Shown here: positions 1-8,762 of the stretch, piece after piece
Position numbering within the stretch: the stretch's first letter is position 1
How the letters are laid out: each line of letters starts with the position of its first letter
Assembly (NCBI GenBank): GCA_030431475.1
Contig: JAUIJD010000018.1
Location: forward strand, 1-64,000
Direction of reading: 5' to 3'
DNA: 64,000 nucleotides
From: Verrucomicrobiia bacterium
Lineage (GTDB): Bacteria; Verrucomicrobiota; Verrucomicrobiia; Verrucomicrobiales; Akkermansiaceae
Notes under the pieces: model-generated
The model's database searches: none
Told to the model about the DNA's origin: nothing
Seen by the model: only the letters and a program-made list of their open reading frames with translations
Translations under genes and position numbers: made by a program

Positions 1-2
1 GT

Positions 3-653
3 TCAGGCTTCCGGCGTGAAGCCCATGATGAGGTCGAAGCGGGCGGTGAGTTCGCCGGCCTTCGAGTCGGGGACGGGCTTGAAGTCGACGATCACCGAGT
101 CGCGCTGCTTCTTGTCGCGGATGCCGCGGATCACGCCGTCGGTTTCGTTCTGCTTTTCGCCCTTGATGTAGCACTGGGTCGTCCACTTCTTCCGGCCCTT
201 CATCTTCACCGCGAAGTGGATGTGCGGCGTGCGGCCGGGGTAGGCGACGGGTTTGATGGTGCGGAAGTAGTATTCGCCCGACGACCCGGTCATGAAACGC
301 CCGAAGCCCTGGAAGTGCTTGTCGCGCTTGTCGTGGCCGTTGCTGCCCTTGTGGAGGTAGACGCCGTGGTGGTCGACCTGCCAGATCTCGACCGTCGCGT
401 TGCGGATCGGCTGACCCTTGAGGTCGAGCACGCGACCGCTGAGGTGGGTGACCTCACCGACCGCCGGCGTCAGGTCGTCGTTGATGACGATCAGATCGTT
501 GTCGGTGTCGAGCGGGAGATCGACGGGATAAAAGGGTCCCTCGGTCTGCTTCGGGGTGCGGACCAGTTCTTCGGCAAAGGCGCCGGGCACCCATAGGCCG
601 GCGGCGGTGGCGGTGAAGCCCTGGATGAAACGGCGACGTGAGGAATGGATCAT
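3..653 (-). CDS. Secreted intradiol ring-cleavage dioxygenase
   Basis: The 216-residue product opens with a twin-arginine export signal (SSRRRFIQGF, then a short hydrophobic stretch ending near GAFA), so it probably folds in the cytoplasm and leaves by the Tat route. The mature part has the protocatechuate 3,4-dioxygenase beta-barrel pattern: TEGPFYP near residue 38, a carboxypeptidase-like strand LSGRVLDLKGQPI, then tyrosines and the HIHFAV pair that match the Fe(III) Tyr/His ligands of the family. It probably opens a catechol-type aromatic ring between the hydroxyls. At 216 residues it is close to the compact secreted branch. No aromatic catabolic genes are nearby, so the substrate is unknown. 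Confidence 0.85.
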   Translation of the reverse strand: MIHSSRRRFIQGFTATAAGLWVPGAFAEELVRTPKQTEGPFYPVDLPLDTDNDLIVINDDLTPAVGEVTHLSGRVLDLKGQPIRNATVEIWQVDHHGVYLHKGSNGHDKRDKHFQGFGRFMTGSSGEYYFRTIKPVAYPGRTPHIHFAVKMKGRKKWTTQCYIKGEKQNETDGVIRGIRDKKQRDSVIVDFKPVPDSKAGELTARFDLIMGFTPEA

Positions 654-693
654 GAGGAGGACATAACCACCGAACGGGGAAATTGTCTCGATC

Positions 694-1746
694 TCATTCG
701 TCCACCTCGAGGATCAGGAACTCGGCGGGGTCGCCGGACGGGGTCACCGTGAAGGTTCCGGACGATCCGAGCGGCAGCGGATTCTGGGCGCCGGAAAGAC
801 GATTGGCCGGGAGGTCGTTCCAGTTGTCGAGAGCGGTGGAAACCCGGACCTTGATGGGGGCGATGGTGCCGAAAGGGGGGAGGGGAATTTCGTAGCCTCC
901 GGTGGGCAGGGCCATCGGCCGCCACGCGCTGGCGTCGTCGAACTTGCCGAGCCCGTAGGCCCAGGCGAAGGCGTTGGTCACGCCGTCGCCGTTGAAATCG
1001 GCATCCGGATCAGCCCCGGGGATGCCCTCGGTGATCGTCCAGGCGAAGTATTCGCTCTCGGGAACCTGCAGGGTGCCCTCGGCGCGAAGCGTGCCGTTGG
1101 AGGTGACGTCCACGTTCGTGCCGCTGGCGTCGAACATGTCGCTGGTCGTGATCGGGAGGGTGACGACGACGTCGTAGTTCAAATAGGGCGGCGTGGGGGC
1201 CGTGGGGATGAGCGTCACCGTGCCGGCGATGGTCTCGCTCCCGGCACCTTCGAAGGGATCCTGCGGCGAGAGCACGATGTTGACCGGATTTCCCAGCGCC
1301 GTTCCGCTGATGGTTCCCTGGTCGATCTGGAAGGCGTGTTCGGAGGCGAGGAACTCGCCGGTGGCTTCATTGGTGAGGAAGCCGGGCGGATCGATGGTGA
1401 AGACGGCGGCCGAGAGCCCGGTCGCGGTGACGTTGTAGCCCAGCGAGAAGAAGCTGTTGCTGAAGGTGACGGGGGTCGCGTCGGCACGCCCGTTGGAGAG
1501 GGTCAGCTCGGCGGTCGTGTGGTTGGCGGGGTCGATGTCGAAGGTCGCGGTGACCGTCCCGCTCAAGGTGGTGATCTGGGTATCGGAGAGGTTGATGAAC
1601 ACATCCGGATCCACCGTGATCGCCAGTTCGTTGTAGTTCAGGGTGCTGTTCGGCACCGCGCCGTTGCCGTCCAGCGTCAGCGTGGTGGTCGCGGGAATGC
1701 CGAACGCCGGGAGGGCGAGCAGGGGGAGAAGCAGGGGGAGGCGCAT
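694..1746 (-). CDS. Secreted beta-rich protein with a TSP3-like motif
   Basis: A 350-residue product with a clear Sec signal peptide (MRLPLLLPLLALPAFG). It is rich in Thr, Asn and Asp with alternating hydrophobic strands, typical of an extracellular beta-sandwich. Near residues 247-263 lies DPDADFNGDGVTNAFAWA, a calcium-binding thrombospondin type 3/dockerin-like loop followed by the short C-terminal beta domain common in Verrucomicrobia secreted proteins. No enzymatic motif is visible and the function is unknown. It ends 41 bp before the dioxygenase start on the same strand, so the two may share a transcript. Confidence 0.7.
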   Translation of the reverse strand: MRLPLLLPLLALPAFGIPATTTLTLDGNGAVPNSTLNYNELAITVDPDVFINLSDTQITTLSGTVTATFDIDPANHTTAELTLSNGRADATPVTFSNSFFSLGYNVTATGLSAAVFTIDPPGFLTNEATGEFLASEHAFQIDQGTISGTALGNPVNIVLSPQDPFEGAGSETIAGTVTLIPTAPTPPYLNYDVVVTLPITTSDMFDASGTNVDVTSNGTLRAEGTLQVPESEYFAWTITEGIPGADPDADFNGDGVTNAFAWAYGLGKFDDASAWRPMALPTGGYEIPLPPFGTIAPIKVRVSTALDNWNDLPANRLSGAQNPLPLGSSGTFTVTPSGDPAEFLILEVDE

Positions 1747-1780
1747 CGGGATGACAAGCTTGATGGGATCCTGAGGATTG

Positions 1781-2209
1781 TCAAAGCGGCGGATGCCCCC
1801 CGCTTTCCTGCATCCACCGCTGGAGGATTTCCACCGCCGCGGCCTGGTCGATGATGCCCTTCTGGCGTTTCGCCTTGCGGCCCGCCTCCCGGAGTTTCGC
1901 GGCGGCGTCCACGGTGGTGTGCGATTCGTCGATGTAGACGAGCGGCAGATCCGGCAGGCGGCGGGCGACCTTCCGGCCGAACGCGCGGACCTTCTCCGCG
2001 GCGGGGCCCTCCTCGCCGTCGAGGTTCAGGGGCAGGCCGAGGACGAGGGTGCGGATGCCTCTCTCGGACGCCAGTTCGGCGATGCGCTCGATGGGATTGG
2101 CCGTCCGGATCTCGATGGTCTCGACCGGATGGGCGAGGATGCCGAGGGCATCGGTCGCCGCGATGCCGATCCGGGCGTCGCCGTGGTCGATGCCGAGGGC
2201 CGGATGCAT
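1781..2209 (-). CDS. ruvX: RuvX/YqgF-type Holliday junction resolvase-like nuclease
   Basis: A 142-residue RNase H-fold protein of the usual RuvX length. The N-terminal ALGIDHGDARIGIA strand carries the first catalytic aspartate, LGLPLNLDGEEGP is the central family signature, and YIDESHTTVDAA near the C terminus supplies the other acidic residues. The family acts in 16S rRNA 5'-end maturation and/or Holliday junction processing. I chose the ATG at 2209 because the open frame upstream runs through a GGAGCGG microsatellite and has no family similarity. The gene lies 65 bp downstream of the manC-like gene on the same strand. Confidence 0.9.
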   Translation of the reverse strand: MHPALGIDHGDARIGIAATDALGILAHPVETIEIRTANPIERIAELASERGIRTLVLGLPLNLDGEEGPAAEKVRAFGRKVARRLPDLPLVYIDESHTTVDAAAKLREAGRKAKRQKGIIDQAAAVEILQRWMQESGGHPPL

Positions 2210-2210
2210 G

Positions 2211-2243
2211 GGAGCGGGGAGCGGGGAGCGGGGAGCGGGGAGC
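2211..2243. repeat. 7-bp microsatellite (GGAGCGG x 4.7)
   Basis: A perfect tandem run of the heptamer GGAGCGG lies directly upstream of the ruvX start codon. On the coding strand it is pyrimidine-rich and leaves no Shine-Dalgarno sequence, so it could vary in length and affect ruvX translation. That effect is inference. Confidence 0.85.
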
Positions 2244-2274
2244 ATTCCACGCTCCCCACCCGGGACTCCGCGCT

Positions 2275-3348
2275 TCAAAGGAGTTCCTTGGGCAGCTCGC
2301 TGGAGAGCTTCTTGATGTCGTCGGCCTGGTGGCGGTTGGCGATGAGGAGGGCGTCGGCGGTCTGGACGACGATCAGGTCGTCGACGCCGAGGAGGGCGAT
2401 CTTCACGTCCTTGCGGTTGTTGAAGACGATGTTGTTCTCCGAGTCGACCTTGGCGATCGGGTCGTTGAAGTGGTTGTTGTCGTCGTCGCCCTCGAAGTAC
2501 TTCGCCACCGAGATCCACGAGCCGACGTCGTCCCAGTCGAAGGTGGCCTCGATGTTGAGCACGCGGTCGGCCTTCTCCATGAGCGCGTAGTCGATGGAGA
2601 TCGCGGTGAGCTTCGGAAACTGGGCCGCGACGGTGGCGGCGAGGTCCTTCGAGCGGCGGAGTTCGGAGACGAAGGCGGCGAGCTCCGGGGTGTTGCTCGA
2701 GAGCTCGCGGATGACGGTCGGCAGCGACCACACGAACATCCCGGCGTTCCAGCAGAAGGTGCCGGCGGTGAGGAACTGCTCGGCGAGCTCGGTGCTCGGC
2801 TTTTCCCGGAAACGTTCGACTTCGGAGGGTGGGTGCTCGCAGTCGAGGCCGGGCACCTTGGCGCGCGGACCGCGCTCGATGTAGCCGTAGGACGGGCAGG
2901 GCCAGGTGGGGCGGATGCCGATGGTGACGAGGCCGTCCGCCGCTTCGGCGGTGGCGATCGCGTCGCGCATGACGCTCTGGAAGGCATCGGTGTCGCGGAT
3001 GAGCTGGTCGGCGGGCAGCACCATCATGGTGGCGTCGGGGTCGCGGGCGGCGACGAGTCCGACGCCGAGGGCGACGGCCGGGGCGGTGTCGCGCTTGGCC
3101 GGTTCGGCGAAGATGTTCTCGGCCGGAAGCATCGTGGCGACCTCCCGCACCGCGTCGATCTGGGCGGCGTTGGTCAGGATGAGGATGTTCTCGGTCGGCA
3201 CGAGGCCTTCGAGGCGCTGGATTGTCTGCTCGAGCAGGGTTTCCTCGCCGAAGAGCTTGAGAAGTTGCTTGGGGCGGGCGTCGCGGCTGAGGGGCCAGAA
3301 CCGGGTGCCGGATCCACCGGCGAGGATGAGGGCGTAGGTCGAGGGCAT
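2275..3348 (-). CDS. manC: Mannose-1-phosphate guanylyltransferase
   Basis: A 357-residue nucleotidyltransferase. The N-terminal ALILAGGSGTRFWPLSR followed by PKQLL is the sugar-nucleotide pyrophosphorylase signature, and FRNW-type features (FREKPS, FCWNAGMFVW) match the GMP branch. It makes GDP-mannose from mannose-1-phosphate and GTP for polysaccharide or glycoprotein precursors. The length matches the short, single-domain form without the C-terminal phosphomannose isomerase domain of bifunctional ManC. It is upstream of ruvX on the same strand. Confidence 0.9.
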   Translation of the reverse strand: MPSTYALILAGGSGTRFWPLSRDARPKQLLKLFGEETLLEQTIQRLEGLVPTENILILTNAAQIDAVREVATMLPAENIFAEPAKRDTAPAVALGVGLVAARDPDATMMVLPADQLIRDTDAFQSVMRDAIATAEAADGLVTIGIRPTWPCPSYGYIERGPRAKVPGLDCEHPPSEVERFREKPSTELAEQFLTAGTFCWNAGMFVWSLPTVIRELSSNTPELAAFVSELRRSKDLAATVAAQFPKLTAISIDYALMEKADRVLNIEATFDWDDVGSWISVAKYFEGDDDNNHFNDPIAKVDSENNIVFNNRKDVKIALLGVDDLIVVQTADALLIANRHQADDIKKLSSELPKELL

Positions 3349-3469
3349 GGGATCAGGAAGTCGGTGGGTGAATGCCGGGAACTGTAGGGGGGGCGAGGAC
3401 GACGGAAAGCCCGAATCGGGTGCGCGTTTCCGGGATTGTCGGCCGCGTCGGGGCTGCTAGGGTGCCGTC

Positions 3470-3778
3470 ATGAGTTACGAATCCGACGAAGCGGACACCG
3501 AATGGGTGGAGGCCTCGGCCATGGCGTCGCCGGCGCTGCTCGGTGCGGCGGCCGGCTTGATTCTCGGCGAGGTCATGCACCGCAACGCCCGTCGCGGCAT
3601 GGCGATCGGGCTCGCCGCCCTGGGGGTGGCCGCGTTGATGCCCCTGGCGGTTTCGGGAATCGTGGACCGCGTGAACGGCCCCCGCACCCGTCGCGGCGTG
3701 CAGCGCCGCCTGCGGGGAATCCGCGATGCCGGTGACGGCTTCGTGGAGGACGAACTGGAGGAGACCGGCGTCATCTGA
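3470..3778 (+). CDS. Small two-helix membrane protein
   Basis: A 102-residue protein with two hydrophobic segments (about residues 22-36 and 45-65) separated by a short basic loop (HRNARRG), and a charged C-terminal tail. No family is recognised. Its TGA stop overlaps the ATG of the RmlD-like gene by one base, so the two are probably co-translated. Confidence 0.6.
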   Translation: MSYESDEADTEWVEASAMASPALLGAAAGLILGEVMHRNARRGMAIGLAALGVAALMPLAVSGIVDRVNGPRTRRGVQRRLRGIRDAGDGFVEDELEETGVI

Positions 3779-4665
3779 TGTCCGGCCGCCGGCGGGTCGC
3801 GGTGACCGGTACCAGCGGGCGCGTGGGTCGCGCCGTGGCGGGCCGGCTCGCCGGGTGCCACGAGGTCATCGAGCTGCCGCGGGCGGCGTGGGACTTCGCG
3901 GATCCCGCGACGGTCGACCGGATCTCCGAGCTGGACTTCGACCTGCTGGTCCACCCGGCGGCCCTCACCTCGCTCGAACTCTGCGAGGACGATCCCGACC
4001 TGGCCCGGCGGGTCAATGCCGAGGCGCCGTCGAGGCTGGCGGAGCTCTGCCGGGTCCGGGGTGCCGGGATGTTGCATTTCAGCACCGACTACGTGCTCGA
4101 TGGATCGCGGCCGGGGCTGCTCGACGAGTCCGCGCCGGTCGGGCCGGTGTCGGTCTACGGCCGGACCAAGTTGGACGGCGAACGGGGGGTGCTGGCGCAG
4201 GGCGGTTGCGTGTTGCGCGTCGCCTGGGTGTTCGGTCCCGAGCGCCCGGCTTTTCCCGATCAGGTGGTGGCGAAGGCCCTGGCGGGCGATCCCATTTCGG
4301 CGGTGGCGGACAAGACCTCGGTGCCGTGCTTCAGCACGGACCTCGCCGGCTGGGTGGAGGATCTGATCGACCGGGGGCTCCCCCACGAAGTGCTCCACGC
4401 CTGCAACGGCGGGGAGCCGGTGAGCTGGCTGGGCATGGCCGAGGTGGTTCTCGATGAGATGCGCGCCCGCGGGGTGCTCGACGAGCTTCCGGCGATCCTT
4501 CCCCAACAGCTCGACGAGGTGCCGTTTTTCCGGGCGCCCCGCCCCCGCCACACGGCGATGTCGCCGGCCCGTCTGGCCGGGCGGATCGGGCGGGCGCCGC
4601 GCCCCTGGCCGGAGGCCCTGAGGGCCCACGTCGGCCATCTGTTGGAGAGTCGGCTATGCCGTTGA
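3778..4665 (+). CDS. RmlD-like NAD(P)-dependent sugar-nucleotide reductase
   Basis: A 295-residue extended short-chain dehydrogenase. The Rossmann nucleotide-binding motif is near the N terminus (VTGTSGRVGRAVA), STDYVLDGSRPG matches the RmlD strand-and-loop, and the catalytic YxxxK appears as YGRTK. This is the dTDP-4-dehydrorhamnose reductase family, but without the other rml genes nearby the substrate cannot be fixed. The start codon overlaps the stop of the small membrane protein. Confidence 0.8.
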   Translation: MSGRRRVAVTGTSGRVGRAVAGRLAGCHEVIELPRAAWDFADPATVDRISELDFDLLVHPAALTSLELCEDDPDLARRVNAEAPSRLAELCRVRGAGMLHFSTDYVLDGSRPGLLDESAPVGPVSVYGRTKLDGERGVLAQGGCVLRVAWVFGPERPAFPDQVVAKALAGDPISAVADKTSVPCFSTDLAGWVEDLIDRGLPHEVLHACNGGEPVSWLGMAEVVLDEMRARGVLDELPAILPQQLDEVPFFRAPRPRHTAMSPARLAGRIGRAPRPWPEALRAHVGHLLESRLCR

Positions 4666-4697
4666 CCCGGTCGGATCGGCGTGCGAGTTTTCCCCGG

Positions 4698-5324
4698 ATG
4701 AATCCCCGCCTGCTTCTTCTCCCGGCCTTCGGACTGGTGTTCGCTTCCTGCGAGTCCAACGGACCGATCCGTTCGAGCTTCGATCCGCTGGATGCGGCGG
4801 GGGGCTACGGAGCGCAGACCAATGTGGTCGACACCGGTTACCGGCCCGGGGAATTCGTCTCGTCGGTGACGCCGAACACGGGCTTCTACAAGAAGCGGCC
4901 CGACGGCGAGGCCGATGCCGACAAGCTGCTTCCCGCAAACACCCCGATGAAGGTGATCTCCGACGACGGCAGCTTCGTGAAGGTTGAGTTGGACAGCGGC
5001 GAGGTGGGCTACGTCTCGACCGTGCAGGTCATGGGTCAGGACGAGGCCGCCGGGACGCCGGCTTCGGGTTCGGAAGTCCAGGTCTGGCCCCCGCCGGTCG
5101 AGGGGACCATTCCGCTCGACACCATCGAGGAGGGCGACCCCGGCGTGCCGACGGTTCCCACCGACATCGATCCGGATGCGCCGGTCGAGTCGCCGCTGCT
5201 TCCCGACGAGCTGCCGGAAGGGGGCGATACCGCGACCGACATTCCGCCACTTCCCGAACCGGTCGATGCTGGTGAAGACGAAGAAGCGACCGTGGACGAA
5301 TCCGCGGCCGCTTCGGAGGAGTGA
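4698..5324 (+). CDS. Lipoprotein with SH3-like domain and acidic Pro-rich tail
   Basis: From the ATG at 4698 the product has 208 residues. It starts with a lipoprotein signal (PAFGLVFASC, with Cys as the lipidated residue), which an earlier ATG at 4656 would push inside the chain. Residues about 70-110 (PANTPMKVISDDGSFVKVEL and GEVGYVSTVQV) look like a bacterial SH3 domain. The C-terminal third is a low-complexity tail rich in Pro, Asp and Glu. It is likely an envelope-anchored adaptor; the function is unknown. Confidence 0.75.
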   Translation: MNPRLLLLPAFGLVFASCESNGPIRSSFDPLDAAGGYGAQTNVVDTGYRPGEFVSSVTPNTGFYKKRPDGEADADKLLPANTPMKVISDDGSFVKVELDSGEVGYVSTVQVMGQDEAAGTPASGSEVQVWPPPVEGTIPLDTIEEGDPGVPTVPTDIDPDAPVESPLLPDELPEGGDTATDIPPLPEPVDAGEDEEATVDESAAASEE

Positions 5325-5339
5325 TCGTTCGCCAGGGGC

Positions 5340-5834
5340 TCAACCGAGCTCGCCGAGCGTCTTGCGGACGGCGTCGAAGTCGGGCAGGTCCTTCGGGTGG
5401 TCCTGAATGTCGACGAGTCGAACCACGCCCGACTTGTCGATGACGAATGCAGAACGTTTGGAGACACCGCCCATGATCAGGTTGGCGTCGGGAAGGAACT
5501 GCTCGTAGGCGACGCCGTAGGCTTCGGCGACCTTGTGTTCGTAGTCGCTGAGGAGCTTCACGCGGATGCCTTCCTTCTGCGCCCACGCCTCCTGGGCGAA
5601 CGGGTTGTCGCCGGAAACGCCGACGACCGTGGCGTCGAGGGACTCATACTCGGAGAGGCCGGCGCTGAGATCGCAGAATTCCTGGGTGCATACGCCAGTG
5701 AAGGCCATGGGAAAGAACAAGAGAACGACATTCGACTTGCCGGTGAGGTCGGCAAGCGTCACGAGTTCCGGCCCTTCCGGGCCTTTGCTGACGAGGGTGA
5801 AGTCGGGGGCTTGATCGCCGATTTGAAGTGCCAT
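5340..5834 (-). CDS. AhpE/Bcp-type peroxiredoxin
   Basis: A 164-residue thioredoxin-fold peroxidase. FTGVCTQEFC carries the peroxidatic Cys49 with the family Thr at 46, and Cys54 may be a second redox cysteine as in atypical 2-Cys or AhpE-like members. It reduces hydrogen or organic peroxides with electrons from thiols. The ATG at 5834 begins directly at the conserved MALQIGDQAPDF; another at 5861 would add nine residues. It is divergent from the aminotransferase gene and convergent with the SH3 lipoprotein gene. Confidence 0.88.
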   Translation of the reverse strand: MALQIGDQAPDFTLVSKGPEGPELVTLADLTGKSNVVLLFFPMAFTGVCTQEFCDLSAGLSEYESLDATVVGVSGDNPFAQEAWAQKEGIRVKLLSDYEHKVAEAYGVAYEQFLPDANLIMGGVSKRSAFVIDKSGVVRLVDIQDHPKDLPDFDAVRKTLGELG

Positions 5835-5905
5835 GGGATGAATTGGTGCTTTGAGGTTCATGGCGACTATGGCCAGCCTGACCCGGAGGTCAACGGATCG
5901 AACCC

Positions 5906-7171
5906 ATGGATTTTGAATTTTCCCAACTCGGACTCGAGCTCGGATCCCCCAGCGGCATCGGGGAGCTGATGGAGGACCTCGGCAACGCGCTGAGCGCGGG
6001 CGGCGACGTCAAGATGCTCGGCGGTGGCCAGCCGGCGCACATCCCGGAGATGAATGCCATCTGGCGTCGCCGGATGGAGGAAATCGCCGCCGAGCCCGGC
6101 TCGCTGGAGAAGGTGCTGGCGAACTACGACCCGCCGCGGGGCAACCCGCGCTTCATCGAGGCGCTGGCGGGCCTATTCCGGGGCGAGTTCGGCTGGGATG
6201 TCGATGCCTCGAACTTCGCGGTCACCGCCGGCGGCCAGACCGCCTTCTTCTTCCTCTTCAACCTGCTCGGCGGCAGGATGCCCGACGGCCGGTGCAAGCG
6301 CATCCTCCTGCCGCTGGTGCCGGAGTACATCGGGTATGCCAACCAGGGCACCTGCGGCGGGATGTTCAAGGCCCTGCCGCCGAAGATCGAGAAGACCGGC
6401 GGGCACGAATTCAAGTACCGGGTCGACTTCGACAAGCTCGAGGTCACCGACGACATCGCGGCGATCTGCGTTTCGCGGCCGACCAACCCGACGGGCAACG
6501 TGCTCACCGACGGCGAGATCGCGCGACTTTCGGACCTTGCGAAGGCCCACGGCATCCCGCTCATCATCGACAACGCTTACGGCGCGCCCTTTCCGAACGT
6601 GATCTTCACCGAGGCGACGCCGGTGTGGGACGAACACATCATCCTCACCCTCAGCCTTTCCAAGATCGGGCTGCCCGGCACCCGCACCGGAATCGTCGTC
6701 GCTCATCCGAAGGTCGCCTCGGCGGTCGCGGCGATGAGTTCCATCGTCGGCCTGTCGAATCCGAACATCGGGCAGGCCATCGTGCGGCCGATGATCGAGA
6801 GTGGCGAGATCCTGCGGCTGTCGGACGAGACGGTGAAGCCGTTCTACGTCGAGAAGTCCCGCCTCGCCCGGGAATGGGTGGCCGAGAGCTTCGGGGAGGA
6901 CTTTGATTACTATGTGCACCGTAGCGAGGGTGCCCTGTTCCTCTGGCTGTGGTTTCCGGATCTTCCGATCACGACCGCCGAGCTTTACCAGCGCCTCAAG
7001 GAGCGCGGGGTGTTGATCGTGCCGGGGCACTACTTCTTCTTCGGGCTGCCGGACGACCCGTGGCGGCACCGCGACGAGTGCCTGAGGATGACCTTCACCA
7101 TGGATGAAACGACGGTGCGCGAGGGCATCCGCATCATCAGCGAGGAGGTGAGGAAGGCGTGGGGCCGTTGA
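5906..7171 (+). CDS. avtA: Valine-pyruvate aminotransferase
   Basis: A 421-residue fold-type I PLP aminotransferase of AvtA length. It has the N-terminal GGGQPAHIPEM stretch, SRPTNPTGNVLTD (the binding loop preceding the PLP aspartate region IIDNAYGAPFP), and the PLP lysine K253 in LSLSKIGLPGTRTG. The reaction interconverts valine and 2-oxoisovalerate with alanine and pyruvate. It stands alone and converges with the GlcD-type oxidase gene 24 bp away. Confidence 0.9.
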   Translation: MDFEFSQLGLELGSPSGIGELMEDLGNALSAGGDVKMLGGGQPAHIPEMNAIWRRRMEEIAAEPGSLEKVLANYDPPRGNPRFIEALAGLFRGEFGWDVDASNFAVTAGGQTAFFFLFNLLGGRMPDGRCKRILLPLVPEYIGYANQGTCGGMFKALPPKIEKTGGHEFKYRVDFDKLEVTDDIAAICVSRPTNPTGNVLTDGEIARLSDLAKAHGIPLIIDNAYGAPFPNVIFTEATPVWDEHIILTLSLSKIGLPGTRTGIVVAHPKVASAVAAMSSIVGLSNPNIGQAIVRPMIESGEILRLSDETVKPFYVEKSRLAREWVAESFGEDFDYYVHRSEGALFLWLWFPDLPITTAELYQRLKERGVLIVPGHYFFFGLPDDPWRHRDECLRMTFTMDETTVREGIRIISEEVRKAWGR

Positions 7172-7195
7172 GACGGGCGGGGTTGGCCTCCTCCG

Positions 7196-8755
7196 TCAGC
7201 TGCGCCGGGTCTCGTCGAGGAACTTGCCGGGGTTGAGGATCCCGGTGGGGTCCAGCGCGTGCTTGATCGCCCGGTGGGCGTCGAGGCCGGTCTTCCCGAG
7301 GGCGGCCGCGATCCACGGCTGCTTGGCGAGACCCACGCCGTGTTCGCCGGTGATGGCGCCCCCGTTCTCCAGCACCCAGCGGAACAGGCGGTCGAGGGCG
7401 GCGTCGGCCTTCTCGCGCACTTCGGGATCATCGTAGTCGGCCACCATCAGGTTGGTGTGGATGTTGCCGTCGCCGGCATGGCCGAAGCACGCCACGGGAA
7501 TTCCGGTGGCCTCCTGCAGTTCGCGGGCGAAGGCGACCAGAGCCACCAGTTTCGATCGCGGGACGACGATGTCCTCGTTGAGCTTGGTCAGGCCGGTGTC
7601 TCGCAGCGAGTAGGAGAACTCGCGGCGGAGCTGCCAGATCGCCTCGCAGTCCGCGTCGTCTTCGGCGCGATCGACGTTGCAGGCGCCGAGTTCAGCGAGG
7701 AGTTTCTCCAGTTCCGCGAGTTCGTAATCGACGGCGCGCGGGCGGCCGTCGATCTCGACGATCAGGTGGGCCTCGCCCTCGGGCAGGGAATCCGGGCCGA
7801 GACGACGCCGGGCGGCCGCGAGCGTGAACCCGTCGGTGATCTCCAGGGCCGAGGGCAGGTGGCCGCGGTCGAGGATGCCCTGGACGGCCGCCGCCGCCAT
7901 TTCGAAGCTGGGGAACACGGCGGCCAGCATGGCGCGGGCCGGAGGCTTCGGAATGAGGCGCAGGGTGGCCTCGGTGACCACGCCGAGCATCCCCTCCGAG
8001 CCGGTGAACAGGCCGACGAGATCGAAGCCGGTCTTGTTCTTGTGGACGCGCCCTCCGCATTTCATCACGCGCCCGTCGGGCAGGACGACCTGGAGGCCGA
8101 GAACGTAGTGACGGGTGACGCCGTACTTGAGGCAGCGTGGCCCCCCGGCATTGGTGGCGATGTTGCCGCCGATCGAGCACTCCTTGAGCGAGGCGGGATC
8201 GGGCGGGTAGTCCCAGCCAAGGGACCGGGCGGCCTTCTGCAGGTCGCCGGTGATCACGCCGGGTTGGACCACCGCCACGCCGTCCTCGGGGTTGAGCTCG
8301 ACGATGCGGGTCATCTTCGCCAGCGAGAGGGCGATCCCGCCGTGTACGGGCACGCAGCCGCCGACATACCCGACTCCGGCGCCGCGGGTGGTCACCGGGA
8401 CCTTGTGGCGATGGGCGACCTCCAGCGTGAGCGAAACGTCCTCGGTCGACTCGGCGAAAACCACGAGGTCGGGGGCACGGCTGGCGTACCACTTGTCGGT
8501 CGAGTGGACCTCCAGATCGTCTTCGCGCATCGACACCTTGTCGTTGCCGAGCCGGGCGACCAGCAGGTCCGCAACATGATCGATGTCGCGCGGGGGGGCG
8601 TCGGCCATCTCGGCCGGATCGAGATCCCGGAAGACATCTTCCTTGAAGCCGGTTTCGAAAGCGGGCCGGCCGGACGATTCCGCCCGTCCCTGGCTGATCC
8701 AGCGGTTGCGTTTCGGAGGCAGTTTCACGCGGACGTCACCCTCCCCTCGGACCAT
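7196..8755 (-). CDS. GlcD-type FAD-linked oxidase
   Basis: A 519-residue product, or 470 residues if translation starts at the internal ATG at 8608. The FAD-binding PCMH domain contains TTRGAGVGYVGGCVPVHG and CSIGGNIATNAGGPRCLKYG. The C-terminal FAD-oxidase domain has CFGHAGDGNIHTNL and ITGEHGVGLAK, both hallmarks of glycolate/D-lactate dehydrogenase subunits. It oxidises a 2-hydroxyacid to a 2-oxoacid. The longer start lies 7 bp after the preceding oxidoreductase gene and suggests coupling; the shorter start better matches family length. No glcE or glcF is adjacent. Confidence 0.85.
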   Translation of the reverse strand: MVRGEGDVRVKLPPKRNRWISQGRAESSGRPAFETGFKEDVFRDLDPAEMADAPPRDIDHVADLLVARLGNDKVSMREDDLEVHSTDKWYASRAPDLVVFAESTEDVSLTLEVAHRHKVPVTTRGAGVGYVGGCVPVHGGIALSLAKMTRIVELNPEDGVAVVQPGVITGDLQKAARSLGWDYPPDPASLKECSIGGNIATNAGGPRCLKYGVTRHYVLGLQVVLPDGRVMKCGGRVHKNKTGFDLVGLFTGSEGMLGVVTEATLRLIPKPPARAMLAAVFPSFEMAAAAVQGILDRGHLPSALEITDGFTLAAARRRLGPDSLPEGEAHLIVEIDGRPRAVDYELAELEKLLAELGACNVDRAEDDADCEAIWQLRREFSYSLRDTGLTKLNEDIVVPRSKLVALVAFARELQEATGIPVACFGHAGDGNIHTNLMVADYDDPEVREKADAALDRLFRWVLENGGAITGEHGVGLAKQPWIAAALGKTGLDAHRAIKHALDPTGILNPGKFLDETRRS

Positions 8756-8762
8756 GGAAGGG

